Assembly (NCBI RefSeq): GCF_000022085.1
Contig: NC_011893.1
Location: 1-40,463 of the forward strand
Direction of reading: 5' to 3'
DNA from: Methylobacterium nodulans ORS 2060
GTDB lineage: Bacteria; Pseudomonadota; Alphaproteobacteria; Rhizobiales; Beijerinckiaceae
Length of the DNA: 40,463 nucleotides
In this document: positions 23,982-31,990 of the stretch, one piece after another
Position numbering within the stretch: position 1 is the stretch's first letter
How the letters are laid out: each line of letters opens with the position of its first letter
Program-made: the position numbers and the translations under genes
The notes under the pieces: model-generated
Told to the model about the DNA's origin: nothing
Databases searched by the model: none
The model's input: only the letters and a program-made list of their open reading frames with translations

Positions 23982-24263
23982 ATGATCAAGACTGTCCTCA
24001 GTGCCGCTCTTATCTCTGGGATTGCGGCTGTTAGCTTCGCCGGTTCCGCAGAAGCCCGCGGGTTTGGTGGGTTTCACGGCGGCGGCTTCCATGGTGGGTT
24101 TCATGGGACCGGCTTCCGGGGAGGTGGGTTCCATCACTTCACCCCCTTCCACCACAGGCGGGTTTTCTTCCGCCATGGCTTTCGGCGCTTCAGCTCCAAC
24201 GACACTGGCGGCGTGAGCACCGATCGCCTCAACGGCCCGGCCGAGTACCGCCTCGGCGCGTGA
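23982..24263 (+). CDS. Secreted Gly/His/Phe-rich small protein
   Basis: A 93-residue product. AGGAG stands seven bases before ATG. The signal peptide MIKTVLSAALISGIAAVSFA continues to GSAEA-RG. The mature part begins with GFGGFHGGGFHGGFHGTGFRGG, then HHFTPFHHRRVFFRHGFRRF, a metal-binding-like His/Gly composition. Such short proteins are frequent in Methylobacterium and Bradyrhizobium; their role is unknown. Two hairpins follow, the second split by the IS630 insertion. Confidence 0.75.
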   Translation: MIKTVLSAALISGIAAVSFAGSAEARGFGGFHGGGFHGGFHGTGFRGGGFHHFTPFHHRRVFFRHGFRRFSSNDTGGVSTDRLNGPAEYRLGA

Positions 24264-24294
24264 TCACCTCGCAGCAGTAAATCGCGTGATGGGA

Positions 24295-24316
24295 CCTTCG
24301 GGGAGTCTGCCGAAGG
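24295..24316 (+). terminator. Small hairpin after the Gly/His-rich gene
   Basis: A perfect 7-bp stem CCTTCGG (24295-24301) and CCGAAGG (24310-24316) with an 8-base loop lies 32 bases after the stop. No T-run follows, so termination is uncertain. Confidence 0.35.
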
Positions 24317-24323
24317 CCGCATG

Positions 24324-24337
24324 CGCCCCGCGCTGGG
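24324..24337 (+). repeat. Left arm of a palindrome split by IS630
   Basis: CGCCCCGCGCTGGG here is the exact reverse complement of CCCAGCGCGGGGCG at 26813-26826, on the other side of the IS630 element. Without the insertion the two arms would form a 14-bp hairpin with a short loop, probably the terminator of the upstream gene. Confidence 0.75.
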
Positions 24338-25032
24338 CCGGATCAGCCGCATGTTAGAGCGGTATCCGAGCCATGTGAATCAGCAGGGAGTTCCGCCGAT
24401 GGCGTGGGAGTGATTCACCCCAGCTGTGAACGGTGGAAGCGGGTTGAGGCATGTCATTTGCGCTGTCAGGGGATCTGCGCGAGCGTGTGCTTGCGGCGAT
24501 TGAGGCCGGGATGTCGGGCCGGCAGGCGGCCGTGCGGTTCGCCGTCAGCCCGGCCAGCGTCAGCCGCTGGCGGGCGCGTGTGCGGGAGACGGGCTCATGC
24601 GCGCCCGGTGCCCTGGGCGGCGATCGGCGCTCGCATCAGATCGAACAGCATGGCGAGGTCATCCTCGCCCTGGTGCGCGAGACGCCGGATCAGACGCTGA
24701 AGGAACTGCGCAGTCGCTTGGCTGAGAAGGGTCTGCCGATCGGCTATGGCGGGCTCTGGCGTTTCCTCGACCGACACCAGATCGCATTCAAAAAAAACCG
24801 CGCACGCCAGCGAGCAAGAGCGTCCTGACATTGTCAAGGAGCGTCAGACTTGGCGCGAGGGGCAACGTCAGCTCGATCCAGCCACTCTCGTGTTCATCGA
24901 CGAAACTTGGGTCACGACCACCATGGCCCGCACCCACGGCAGAGCCCCACGGGGTCAACGCCTGCGCGGCCGCGCCGCACAGGGCGAGCGCTGCCGGATG
25001 GCGGTGCCGCACGGGCATGTGTGGACGCCCCC

Positions 25033-25282
25033 TCCGGTGCAAGAAGAATCTCAGGATAAGCTGCGAGCGCGTGATCGGGTGCTGCCATGTGTCCGGCCTC
25101 TAGTGCGGCACGAAGATTGGCCGCGGGCCCGTATGGGAGTTCGAGGATCAGGTCCACATCACTGGAACGCGCTCGAAGCGCTCCCCGTGCGCCTGGTTCT
25201 CCTGATCCCGCCTCACCGACGTTGCGCCATACCTGTCCTTCGACCTCCTCACCCCGTCGACAGCCTCACATCCGCCGACCGC
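25033..25282 (-). ncRNA. Candidate bridge (seeker) RNA region of the IS1111 element
   Basis: This 250-base non-coding segment follows the transposase stop and reaches the terminal repeat. IS110/IS1111 elements encode a guide RNA that pairs with target and donor DNA; in the IS1111 subgroup it lies downstream of the transposase. The location and length fit. I have not folded the RNA or located its guide loops, so the exact ends are unknown. Confidence 0.5.
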
Positions 25283-26308
25283 TCACGCGGCGACGGCCGG
25301 AGCTCGATAGGTCCCGCCCTTCGCAAGCAGCGCCCAGGCAACGCGGGCGTTTTTGTTGGCGAGTGCGACGATGACCAGCATCGGCGGCTTGCGCGCCAGC
25401 ATCCGGCCGAGCCACGAGCCGGCCGGCACGCCCTTGCGCTTGGCCCAGCGCACGACGGCGCTGGCCGCGAAGATGAGGAGGCGTCGCAGCGTCCGCTCAC
25501 CCATACGCGAGGTGCGGCCGAGACGCTCCTTGCCCCCGGTCGAGCGCTGAATCGGCGTCAACCCGACCCAAGCAGCAAAATCCCGGCCTGAGCGGAACGT
25601 CTCGGCAGGTGGCGCGAGCGCCTCGATGGCGGTGGCAATCAGCGGACCGATCCCGGGCACCGTCATGAGCCGGCGCGCAGCGGCGTCGGCCTTGGCCCGT
25701 GCCGCAACCGCCTTGTCGAGTTCGGCGATCTCGTCCTGCAGATGACGGAGCACCGCGACGAGCCGCACGAGGCAAGCGCGAGCTGCGGCGGGAATGCCGG
25801 ATGTCGGATCCTCGACCTGCACGATCAGGCGCTCGATGTTCGAGGGACCTTGTGGCGCGATTAGCCCGTACTCGCCCAGATGGCCGCGCAACGCGTTGAT
25901 GATCTGGGTACGCTGACCGACAAGGAGATCGCGCGCCCGGAAGATCACGGCGGCAGCCTGCTTCGCCTCGCTCTTCACGGCCACGAACCGCATGGTCGGG
26001 CGTTGCGCGGCTTCGCAGATCGCTTCTGCATCGGCCGCATCGTTCTTCTGACGTTTGACGAAGGGCTTCACGTAGGCCGGCGGGATAAGCTTCACCTCGT
26101 GCCCCAGCTCGCCGATTGCGCGTGCCCAGTGGTGCGCGCTCGCGCACGCCTCCAGGGCGACGCGGCAGCGAGGCTGACCGGCGAAGAAGGACAGCACCTG
26201 CTCGCGTCGCAGCTTCTTGCGGAACAGGACGGCGCCAGCCGCGCTCGCGCCGTGCGCCTGGAATACGTGCTTGGCCAGATCCAAGCCGATGGTGCTAACC
26301 TCCGCCAC
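25283..26308 (-). CDS. IS110-family (IS1111 type) transposase
   Basis: A 341-residue product, the normal length. The N-terminal RuvC-like DEDD domain shows STIGLDLAKHVFQAHG (Asp), CRVALEACASAHHWARAIGE (Glu) and KNDAADAEAICEAAQRP (two Asp). The C-terminal transposase_20 domain has LMTVPGIGPLIATAIEAL, FAAWVGLTPIQRSTGGKERL and GRTSRMGERTLRRLLIFAAS; the nucleophilic serine is expected within this last part. It looks intact, so the element may still be mobile. Starts ATG 26308. Confidence 0.93.
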   Translation of the reverse strand: MAEVSTIGLDLAKHVFQAHGASAAGAVLFRKKLRREQVLSFFAGQPRCRVALEACASAHHWARAIGELGHEVKLIPPAYVKPFVKRQKNDAADAEAICEAAQRPTMRFVAVKSEAKQAAAVIFRARDLLVGQRTQIINALRGHLGEYGLIAPQGPSNIERLIVQVEDPTSGIPAAARACLVRLVAVLRHLQDEIAELDKAVAARAKADAAARRLMTVPGIGPLIATAIEALAPPAETFRSGRDFAAWVGLTPIQRSTGGKERLGRTSRMGERTLRRLLIFAASAVVRWAKRKGVPAGSWLGRMLARKPPMLVIVALANKNARVAWALLAKGGTYRAPAVAA

Positions 26309-26812
26309 GGACGCCTCCCTCCGGTGGTGCTCAACACCACCACCTTGGCACGTCGATGCCGTCGGGGGGCGTCCACCCCATCACTGGAAGACCACGACCC
26401 TGATTGCCGGCCTGCGCCTCCAGGGTTTCACTGCGCCCTACGTTCTCGATGGCGCGGTCAACCGCGCCACCTTCGAGGCCTATGTCGGTCAAATCCTCGT
26501 TCCGGATCTGAAACCCGGCGACCTGGTCATCATGGACAACCTGCCCAGCCACAAGGGACCTCGCGTGCGCCAGATGATTGAAGCAGCGGGGGCACGGCTT
26601 CTCCACCTGCCGCGCTACAGTCCCGACCTCAACCCGATCGAGAACGCCTTTGCCAAACTCAAGGCGCTCTTGCGTAAAGCAGCCGAACGCACCGTCGAGG
26701 GCCTCTGGGATGCCGTCGGACGCTTGCTGGAGAAAATCACATCAGACGATTGCGCCGGCTTTTTCGCCCATGCCGAGTATGTTTCAGTCTGAGCGAATAC
26801 CGCTCTAGGCGT

Positions 26813-26826
26813 CCCAGCGCGGGGCG
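26813..26826 (+). repeat. Right arm of the palindrome split by IS630
   Basis: CCCAGCGCGGGGCG, complement of 24324-24337. It is followed by GGTTC with only a short T-run. Confidence 0.75.
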
Positions 26827-26923
26827 GGTTCAGCCCCCTCCTGGAATCACGGCCATCTCGGCCACTCAACCCCACCCATACCGCTTATCGGACGGGTTTT
26901 TAGGCGTTCCTCCGGCTGGAACC

Positions 26924-26962
26924 CCTGAGGGCCTAGGCCCCAAAGGGGAGGGAGCCCTCAGG
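26924..26962. repeat. Hairpin bordering a truncated recombinase
   Basis: The arms CCTGAGGGC (26924-26932) and GCCCTCAGG (26954-26962) form a perfect 9-bp stem, with an inner GGCCCC/GGGG pairing. Recombinase coding sequence begins six bases later without its first 25 or so codons, so this hairpin may mark a junction or element end. Confidence 0.5.
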
Positions 26963-26967
26963 CGACC

Positions 26968-27294
26968 GACCCCAAGGCCGCCGGCTGCGACCCGATCCGC
27001 TCCGAGAAAGTCTCTGGCACCAGCACCAACGGCCGCGTCGAACTCAAAACCATCCTCGAGTTCATCGGCGAGGGGGATACGCTGGTGGTCACCCGCATCG
27101 ATCGCCTCGCCCGCTCGATCGGAGACCTCCAGGACATCGTGAAGATCCTCAAGGCCAAGGGCGTGATCCTGAAAGCGACCAAGCAGCCGATCGACACCAG
27201 CACGGCGACCGGCAAGGCTTTCCTCGATATGCTCGGCGTGTTTGCCGAGTTCGAAACCAACCTGCGCCGCGAGCGCCAGCTGGCCCTCCTCCAC
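26968..27294 (+). pseudogene. Truncated Tn3-type serine resolvase/invertase
   Basis: The frame begins DPKAAGCDPIRSEKVSGTST and continues LVVTRIDRLARSIGDLQDIV, ATGKAFLDMLGVFAEFETNL and RRERQL, the resolvase domain from about residue 25 to 130. The first strand with the catalytic Ser (usually YARVST) is missing, and the normal continuation after RRERQLEGI is replaced by unrelated sequence (LLHELAGLTEEAG). Both ends are lost, so it is not functional. The 27295-27521 stretch holds no recognisable gene. Confidence 0.75.
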
Positions 27295-27521
27295 GAACTT
27301 GCGGGTCTCACCGAAGAGGCCGGCGCCCGCGAGCGCGACCTACAAGCCCGCCTGAACGACGCCGAGCGGGGACCTGGTGGCGATGCGCGCTCGGCCATGG
27401 TGGCGGCGCCTTGCAGGTTGATCTCCGGAACCACCGGTGAAGGTGGCGGCCTGGCGTCGAAGCCTCCATCCAGATACCAAGCCGCCATCTCGCACGAGAT
27501 CGAGAACCTCGACGGATACAC

Positions 27522-28110
27522 CTACTCAGCCGCCCAACGCGCGAGGATCGCCTCGGCCTCGGCCGGGCTCTCGCGGATCCGCCGCACGGTCTGCCAAGAG
27601 AGCTTGGTCTCGGCCGCGATGACACTCAGGCCGACGCCCTGGGCGAGCATCGCCCGCACCGTGGCGAGCTGCTCGCGGTCGAAGGACGGCTTCCGGCCTC
27701 GGTAGGCGGTCTCCCGGCTCTTGGCGTGCTCGATGCCGGCCTTCTGGGCTTCCCTCGTCGCCTCCAGCTCCGCCTCGGCGCTCGCAGCCATGAACCCGAT
27801 CAGTGCGTCCCTGATCGCCCGCTGCATCGGGTCCTTCGTCGCGCCGTCGAAGGTCATGTTCGAGATGATGGTCCGGACGATGACCCCGCGCCGCATCATC
27901 TCCCGCATCGTATCGGTCACGTCCTCGTAGTTGCGGCCGAGCCGGTTGATCCAGCGCACCACGAGCGTGTCGCCCCGGCGCAGCAGGTCGAAGAGCCGGC
28001 GGCCCTCCGGCCTCTCCCGAAGCGGCTTGCGACCACTCTCGCCATGGTCGGCGACGACCTCGTCGAAGGTGAAGCCGGCCTCCCCGGCCTGGGTCCGCTG
28101 GTGGGCGAGC
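27522..28110 (-). pseudogene. Serine recombinase lacking its catalytic N terminus
   Basis: The frame reads AGFTFDEVVADHGESGRKPL, RRGDTLVVRWINRLGRNYED, VTDTMREMMRRGVIVRTIIS, then a helix-turn-helix end (RAMLAQGVGLSVIAAETKLS, WQTVRRIRESP). The resolvase core and DNA-binding tail are present. The first part with the active-site Ser is not found, and no start codon exists upstream; GTG 27962 is only an internal option. A distinct type from the plus-strand fragment beside it, and convergent with it. Confidence 0.7.
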
Positions 28111-28344
28111 GGATGCGCTTCTCGCGGTGGCCCGCCCGTCGGGGCAAGATGGACCGAAGATTGCTCGGGTCGTCATTCCGCGTTGATGTTGAAGCGACGC
28201 GTCAAGGTCTATTTCGGGATTATCGAATACATGCTCTTGTGATACTCAACGTCCTCGCATTTAGCGCCGATTAGTTCAAATTCGCCAGAGCTTGATGGCC
28301 TGGCCGTGGGGACTCGGCCGCTAGATAGGCGAAATAAGTGTTTG

Positions 28345-28584
28345 TTACTGGATGTCGCTGTCAGGTGGTGGAATATTGATATTTCTCTCTTCTTCAACGT
28401 TAGAGACGCCTTCGACCTGACGCAGAAGATTAAGTTTATCACGGTCGATCACTCCTGTGAGAACGCCGAGATCATCGAGTTTATGCTCAACTTTCATGCC
28501 GATTTGCTTGGCGGCAGTGGCAACCGTGGCAATTTTATTCATGTGGGAGTCGCTGATATTCAGCGTGAGACGAACCTTGGTCAT
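28345..28584 (-). CDS. Stand-alone subtilisin propeptide/I9 inhibitor-like protein
   Basis: A 79-residue product starting MTKVRLTLNISDSHMNKIAT. The pattern beta-helix-beta-beta-helix-beta (KVRLTLNI; MNKIATVATAAKQIGMKV; LGVLTGVID; LNLLRQVEGVSNVEEE) is that of the ferredoxin-like inhibitor I9/propeptide fold. It lies directly downstream of the subtilase on the same strand, 73 bases away. Similar small proteins next to S8 proteases are often mis-annotated as ketohydroxyglutarate aldolase. A role as chaperone-inhibitor of the protease is inferred. AT-rich. Confidence 0.65.
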   Translation of the reverse strand: MTKVRLTLNISDSHMNKIATVATAAKQIGMKVEHKLDDLGVLTGVIDRDKLNLLRQVEGVSNVEEERNINIPPPDSDIQ

Positions 28585-28588
28585 TCTG

Positions 28589-28640
28589 CTTTCACTCCAC
28601 TGTCATCCAACATGTAGGAGCTGGCCCAGCGGAGTGAAAG
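28589..28640. repeat. Inverted repeat between subtilase and inhibitor genes
   Basis: A perfect 10-bp pair, CTTTCACTCC (28589-28598) and GGAGTGAAAG (28631-28640), with 32 bases between, lies in the 73-base gap. In the minus-strand mRNA the hairpin would sit just before the inhibitor gene and its distal arm ends next to the start codon, so it might tune translation of the inhibitor or end part of the transcripts. Confidence 0.6.
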
Positions 28641-28657
28641 CAATCTTGGCGAATATC

Positions 28658-30052
28658 TCAAGGCGCCTGCACCAATCCCGCGCCGATATCACGTGTTAGG
28701 AGAGGCAGGCGCCGAGCCGACTGGGTTAGTATGCTCATCAGGGCGCGACCGCGAAACTGGGGATCGCATTCCGCCCAGAGAGCCGCGATACCGGCAACAT
28801 GCGGTGTTGCCATGCTGGTTCCGCTGATGCTGTTGTAGAGAACAGGCCGCGGCCAACTTGAGCGGATGTCGACTCCCGGGCCTGCAATATCGACCTGTCC
28901 CCCCTCCGGATTAAGTCCTCCACAGGAGAACGGGGCGACTTGGAACTGACGATTAAGGGCACCGACCGCCATAATCGAAGGGCAATTCGCGGGATGACCG
29001 ACCGGAGCGATGAACCCGGGACGCTGGCTCTCATTGCCGGCCGCTGCAATGATCAAGGTTCCCCTGGCCAGCGCTCGCCGCGCTGCGTGTTCGAAAACTC
29101 GGGAGTATGACTGACCTGGTCCCACCCTGCCGCCGAGCGACATGGAGATGATGGCACAGCCGTTTGCTACTGCCCACTGGATACCCGATAAGATGCCTCC
29201 ATCTGCGCCACTGCCCTGGTTGGAAAGAACCTTACCGGCGAAGATTTCGGCCTCATAGGCGATCCCGTACCGGGGTAGCTGCCCCGGCCGGCGAGCCCCG
29301 CAGGCTGTTCCGATGCAATGAGTTCCATGTCCGTGCCCGTCTTGGACCTGCTCCCCCTGGATGAAGGATTGAGTTGTAATCCGTCGACCTGCAAAGTCCG
29401 GATGTCCGGCATCAAGGCCGGTATCGAGAACCGCAACTCGGATACCGCGGCCGGTAAAGCGAGAGGCCGGTACCTTAGTGGCCTGCAGGCCCCAAGTGAG
29501 TTCGGTTTCAATAAAAGAGGGAACAGCTTCAGCACCAAGTTCTCCCGGCACTGCGCCGGTCAGGGCATCATAGAGATGATTCACCGCATCGCGGTACCCT
29601 TTCAAATAATCCAACGGGAACCCAGCGGAGCTGGGCGGAGATAAGCCCGGGAGGCCCGGCTGCATGGGCCCGTCCTCAATTGCATAGACGATACGCTCAG
29701 GCTCAATGGCGAGAACACCGGAATCGGCGGCAGCCACGCCAATGGCCTGCACCTGGTCGGGTGGGGCATCCACAACGGCGATGCCCAGTTCCGGAAACAT
29801 CAATGCATTAGCACCGCCGAGGTCGTCGATCGATGCACCCTCCTTAATGTCGGCGGTGCTCGCGACGCTAAGTCCAGCCACGTTGGTGAGCACGGAAGCG
29901 GCAGTACCCTCCTTCAATAGAACCAAGAACCGCCCGGTTGTGCCGGGAGGACTAATTCCCTGCATTTCAACGATCGCCGGGCTCGGCTGCTCCTCTGTGT
30001 TCTGATCTCGTGGTATTCGTGAACTAGGTCCTTTCCTCGGCGTTCGTGCCAT
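28658..30052 (-). CDS. S8 (subtilisin-like) serine protease
   Basis: A 464-residue protein; ATG 30052 is chosen because GAGGAGA stands five bases before it. No signal peptide is visible at this start (MARTPRKGPSSRIPRDQN), so it acts in the cytoplasm or leaves by another route. Residues 40-125 look like an N-terminal propeptide-like domain (GRFLVLLKEGT...IGVAAADSGVLAIEPER). The peptidase domain has the triad Asp210 (VAVLDTGLD), His245 (GHGHGTHC) and Ser413 (GTSMATPHVAG), with the oxyanion Asn340 (AAAGNES). All residues are intact. The separate I9-like protein follows on the same strand. Confidence 0.92.
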   Translation of the reverse strand: MARTPRKGPSSRIPRDQNTEEQPSPAIVEMQGISPPGTTGRFLVLLKEGTAASVLTNVAGLSVASTADIKEGASIDDLGGANALMFPELGIAVVDAPPDQVQAIGVAAADSGVLAIEPERIVYAIEDGPMQPGLPGLSPPSSAGFPLDYLKGYRDAVNHLYDALTGAVPGELGAEAVPSFIETELTWGLQATKVPASRFTGRGIRVAVLDTGLDAGHPDFAGRRITTQSFIQGEQVQDGHGHGTHCIGTACGARRPGQLPRYGIAYEAEIFAGKVLSNQGSGADGGILSGIQWAVANGCAIISMSLGGRVGPGQSYSRVFEHAARRALARGTLIIAAAGNESQRPGFIAPVGHPANCPSIMAVGALNRQFQVAPFSCGGLNPEGGQVDIAGPGVDIRSSWPRPVLYNSISGTSMATPHVAGIAALWAECDPQFRGRALMSILTQSARRLPLLTRDIGAGLVQAP

Positions 30053-30112
30053 AACTTTCTCCTCTTTATGCTGGATGTTAGTCAATCGAGCGGCGGGTAA
30101 GCTGGCCTGCAT

Positions 30113-30643
30113 GACTAAGTGGGCGTGACGGGTAGGGTGATGACGACCCTCGTCAGAGACACCCGATGCCTGACCTGCCCACCCGCTTCGCCAGGCTCAT
30201 CTTGGCGTTCGCGCCACTCTTCGTCCACCGCTCTTTGCGACACGCCCAGCTTCTGCTGATCGGCGCCACCGCGACCCCTGGCCTGCGGACAGTGACGGGG
30301 CGTGTAGCAAACTCCGAGGTGGGCCGCAGGTGCGCTTCGACAGCCTCGCTTTCACACTTTGTTCGCTGCGGGAAGCCCAAAGCAGTAGGCGAGCAGTTGG
30401 TTCTGCTCGCGCACAGTCCACGCGAACACAAACCCAAAGCCCTTACGCAGCCACAGCTCAACGAGACACGCTCGTCCGTTTGAGTATACCCTATCAGACG
30501 CAAGTGTCTCGTAAGAGCTTCTGTGAGACATCCGAGACACGGCTTTCCGCTCTGCTCCTATGCGGCTCTTCGGATGAGGCCTATGCTCAAACATCCGCTT
30601 TTCTATGCTGATCGCGCATATCGGTTGCGGGTGGAACCGGACG
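30113..30643. other. Stretch without a supported gene
   Basis: About 530 bases. Overlapping frames on both strands (30153-30503 minus, 30330-30611 plus, 30352-30594 minus) show no ribosome site or family motif and probably represent decayed DNA. The promoter of the subtilase should lie near 30060-30150. Confidence 0.4.
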
Positions 30644-31078
30644 TCAGCGACTGTTTGTATTCAGCGCCACGGCCGCGCGGATGAGCGCCTTCAACGCCGT
30701 TTCGTCGATCTGGACACCTTTTTCGATATCAATCGCGCGTCTGATGTTGCCTTCAAGGCTGGAGTTGAACAGGCCTGACGGATCATCAAGCAAAGCACCC
30801 TTCGCGAACGTCAGCTTCACTTTATCTTTGTAAGTCTCTCCAGTGCAGATGACCCCCGCGTGCGACCAGACCGGGACACCGGCTGGATTAGATGGCTTGC
30901 GCCATTTCACCTCCTCGATGACATCAAGATCAGCCTCGCGGATGAGATTGCGGATGCGCGCGAGCATCTCGCCGCGCCAATCGGCCAGCGCCGTAATCTT
31001 GACGTCAATCAGCTGAGATGCAGTCTTCGCATCCTTGGCGGCCGTTGCACCTGCAACCTCGGTCTTCTTGTCGGCCAT
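30644..31078 (-). CDS. DUF1801 (YdhG-like) domain protein
   Basis: A 144-residue product. DUF1801 features: LADWRGEMLARIRNLIREAD, EEVKWRKPSNPAGVPVWSHA, GVICTGETYKDKVKLTFAKG, then ALLDDPSGLFNSSLEGNIRR and a final helix ETALKALIRAAVAL. The fold is small alpha/beta with a proposed ligand or iron-related role, not established. The N-terminal Lys/Ala-rich extension (DKKTEVAGATAAKDAK) may be disordered. A MITE-like element ends 27 bases upstream of its start, and so may have replaced its promoter. Confidence 0.85.
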   Translation of the reverse strand: MADKKTEVAGATAAKDAKTASQLIDVKITALADWRGEMLARIRNLIREADLDVIEEVKWRKPSNPAGVPVWSHAGVICTGETYKDKVKLTFAKGALLDDPSGLFNSSLEGNIRRAIDIEKGVQIDETALKALIRAAVALNTNSR

Positions 31079-31104
31079 ATCACGATCCTGCCCAAGCGGT
31101 TCAC

Positions 31105-31212
31105 CACCTAGTGGTCCAAATCAGACGCTTGGTACCCACCCAAATAGCAGACCTGAGATCGCGAGAGGCCAAGAGCAGTGGGTTCGAAGTGTCAGATTTG
31201 GACCACTAGGTG
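31105..31212. mobile_element. MITE-like element with 22-bp inverted ends
   Basis: Terminal inverted repeats of 22 bases (31105-31126, starting CACCTAGTGGTCC, and the complement of 31191-31212) match at 21 positions and enclose 64 bases without a gene. The size (108 bases) and structure fit a miniature transposable element or a solo pair of transposon ends. It lies directly upstream of the DUF1801 gene. No matching full transposon is in the window. Confidence 0.7.
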
Positions 31213-31375
31213 CCAGCACAAGCCAACGTCCGCAACGGGTCGCGAATGGCTTGTAGCGTGCCAAACGCCTATGCACGTCCTGCAACCCAGAACACGTACT
31301 CTGTCGTTCTTGGGTATACCCTATTGCGCGAGGAGGCTGAGCTATCTCCTCGCACGAGGCACTTTCTTCGGCCGT

Positions 31376-31762
31376 TCACATGGAAGGTTGAAGCAAACTA
31401 GCCCGATTTCCCTCGGTATCGAGAAACGACACATACTCTCCGACGCTGGGAATTTGCATAGGATCTCCTAGGATCTTGCCACCGGCACGCAGAATTTTCT
31501 CCATTGTGCCTCTAATGTCGCCCACACCGATGACGATAGCAGGAACCTGTGCCGGCCAATCCGCTCTCTTCTCCCAAAATCCTCCGTTGATAGAACCCCG
31601 TGGGGCATCTGGCTTGACGTCAGCGTTGGCTGTCGTGACGATGACATAATTGCCCATTTCTGGGCCAAGTTTCTGTGCCTTCCAGCCGAATGCGCTTTCG
31701 TAGAACTGGATCATACGGTCACGGTCCTCATAGGGCATTTCGAAATGAACAACCGGATCCAT
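31376..31762 (-). CDS. VOC-family (glyoxalase-like) protein
   Basis: A 128-residue product with GGAG before ATG. Paired beta-alpha-beta-beta-beta units: VVHFEMPYEDRDRMIQFYES, AFGWKAQKLGPEMGNYVIVT, then VPAIVIGVGDIRGTMEKILR and SFLDTEGNRASLLQPS. It shows the first His (VVHFEM) of the metal site and Glu in DTEGN; the remaining ligands are uncertain. It resembles YdcG/PhnB-like members of unknown substrate. Confidence 0.88.
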   Translation of the reverse strand: MDPVVHFEMPYEDRDRMIQFYESAFGWKAQKLGPEMGNYVIVTTANADVKPDAPRGSINGGFWEKRADWPAQVPAIVIGVGDIRGTMEKILRAGGKILGDPMQIPSVGEYVSFLDTEGNRASLLQPSM

Positions 31763-31990
31763 GTTGCATGCTCCGTTTCGTGAGGATCTTATTTCAAAAT
31801 CTGTCGGCGTTGTAACTGCTTACTGGTTCCCGCGCACGATCACGAAGGGGTAGTGGGCGAGGCAAGTGACCCGCGCGCCGCCGACTGCCCTTATGAGAAC
31901 AAATAGTAAACATACTGTTCCAGGTAGCCGGTCAAGGAAGCCGTTCAGGTCCGTGCTGCTAGGGTCGGCCTTCTATCAAGGCCTGTACCC
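31763..31990. other. Divergent promoter region
   Basis: About 230 bases between the VOC gene (minus) and the secreted-protein gene (plus), with an AT-rich patch TTATGAGAACAAATAGTAAA at about 31890-31909. No gene seen. Confidence 0.35.

Larger units (their letters stand above)
25019..26378 (-). mobile_element. IS110-family element, IS1111 subgroup
   Basis: About 1.36 kb inserted inside the IS630 transposase gene. Twelve-base sub-terminal inverted repeats, GTGGACGCCCCC (25021-25032) and GGGGGCGTCCAC (26365-26376), are the hallmark of the IS1111 subgroup. The transposase reads on the minus strand. The 5' side is short (about 70 bases) and the 3' side long (about 260 bases). There is no clear target duplication, as usual for this family. 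Removing it restores the IS630 reading frame (CAT CAC TGG AAG). Confidence 0.85.
24451..26792 (+). pseudogene. IS630 transposase, frameshifted and disrupted by IS1111-type element
   Basis: The first part (24451-24828) encodes the helix-turn-helix region (SGDLRERVLAAIEAGMSGRQ, then AAVRFAVSPASVSRW). At an A8 run (24790-24797) the frame changes by +1 (or -2), giving SKKTAHASEQERPDIVKERQ and VFIDETW with the first catalytic Asp, up to AVPHGH at 25018. After the inserted element the same frame resumes at HWKTTTLIAGLRLQGF (26379) and gives LVIMDNLPSHKG (second Asp) and SPDLNPIENAFAKLK (catalytic Glu). The A-run shift is probably programmed, as known for this family; the insertion is what inactivates it. 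Confidence 0.85.
24355..26807 (+). mobile_element. IS630-family insertion sequence, interrupted
   Basis: The terminal inverted repeats are TAGAGCGGTATCCGAGC (24355-24371) and the complement of GAGCGAATACCGCTCTA (26791-26807). The TA at each end is the duplicated target expected for IS630. Inside, the plus strand encodes the transposase in two frames joined at an A-run. The element is split at 25018/26378 by an IS110-family element and should be inactive on its own. It inserted into the loop of a GC-rich palindrome. Confidence 0.88.

Noticed and set aside
30153..30503. Minus-strand frame starting MRLIGYTQTDERVS, resembling a resolvase start
   Set aside because: The likeness ends after about ten residues; no catalytic Ser motif or later resolvase signatures follow.
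31328..31353. GCGAGGAG/CTCCTCGC hairpin as terminator of the VOC gene
   Set aside because: The stem is perfect, but no T-run follows on the minus strand, so termination cannot be supported.
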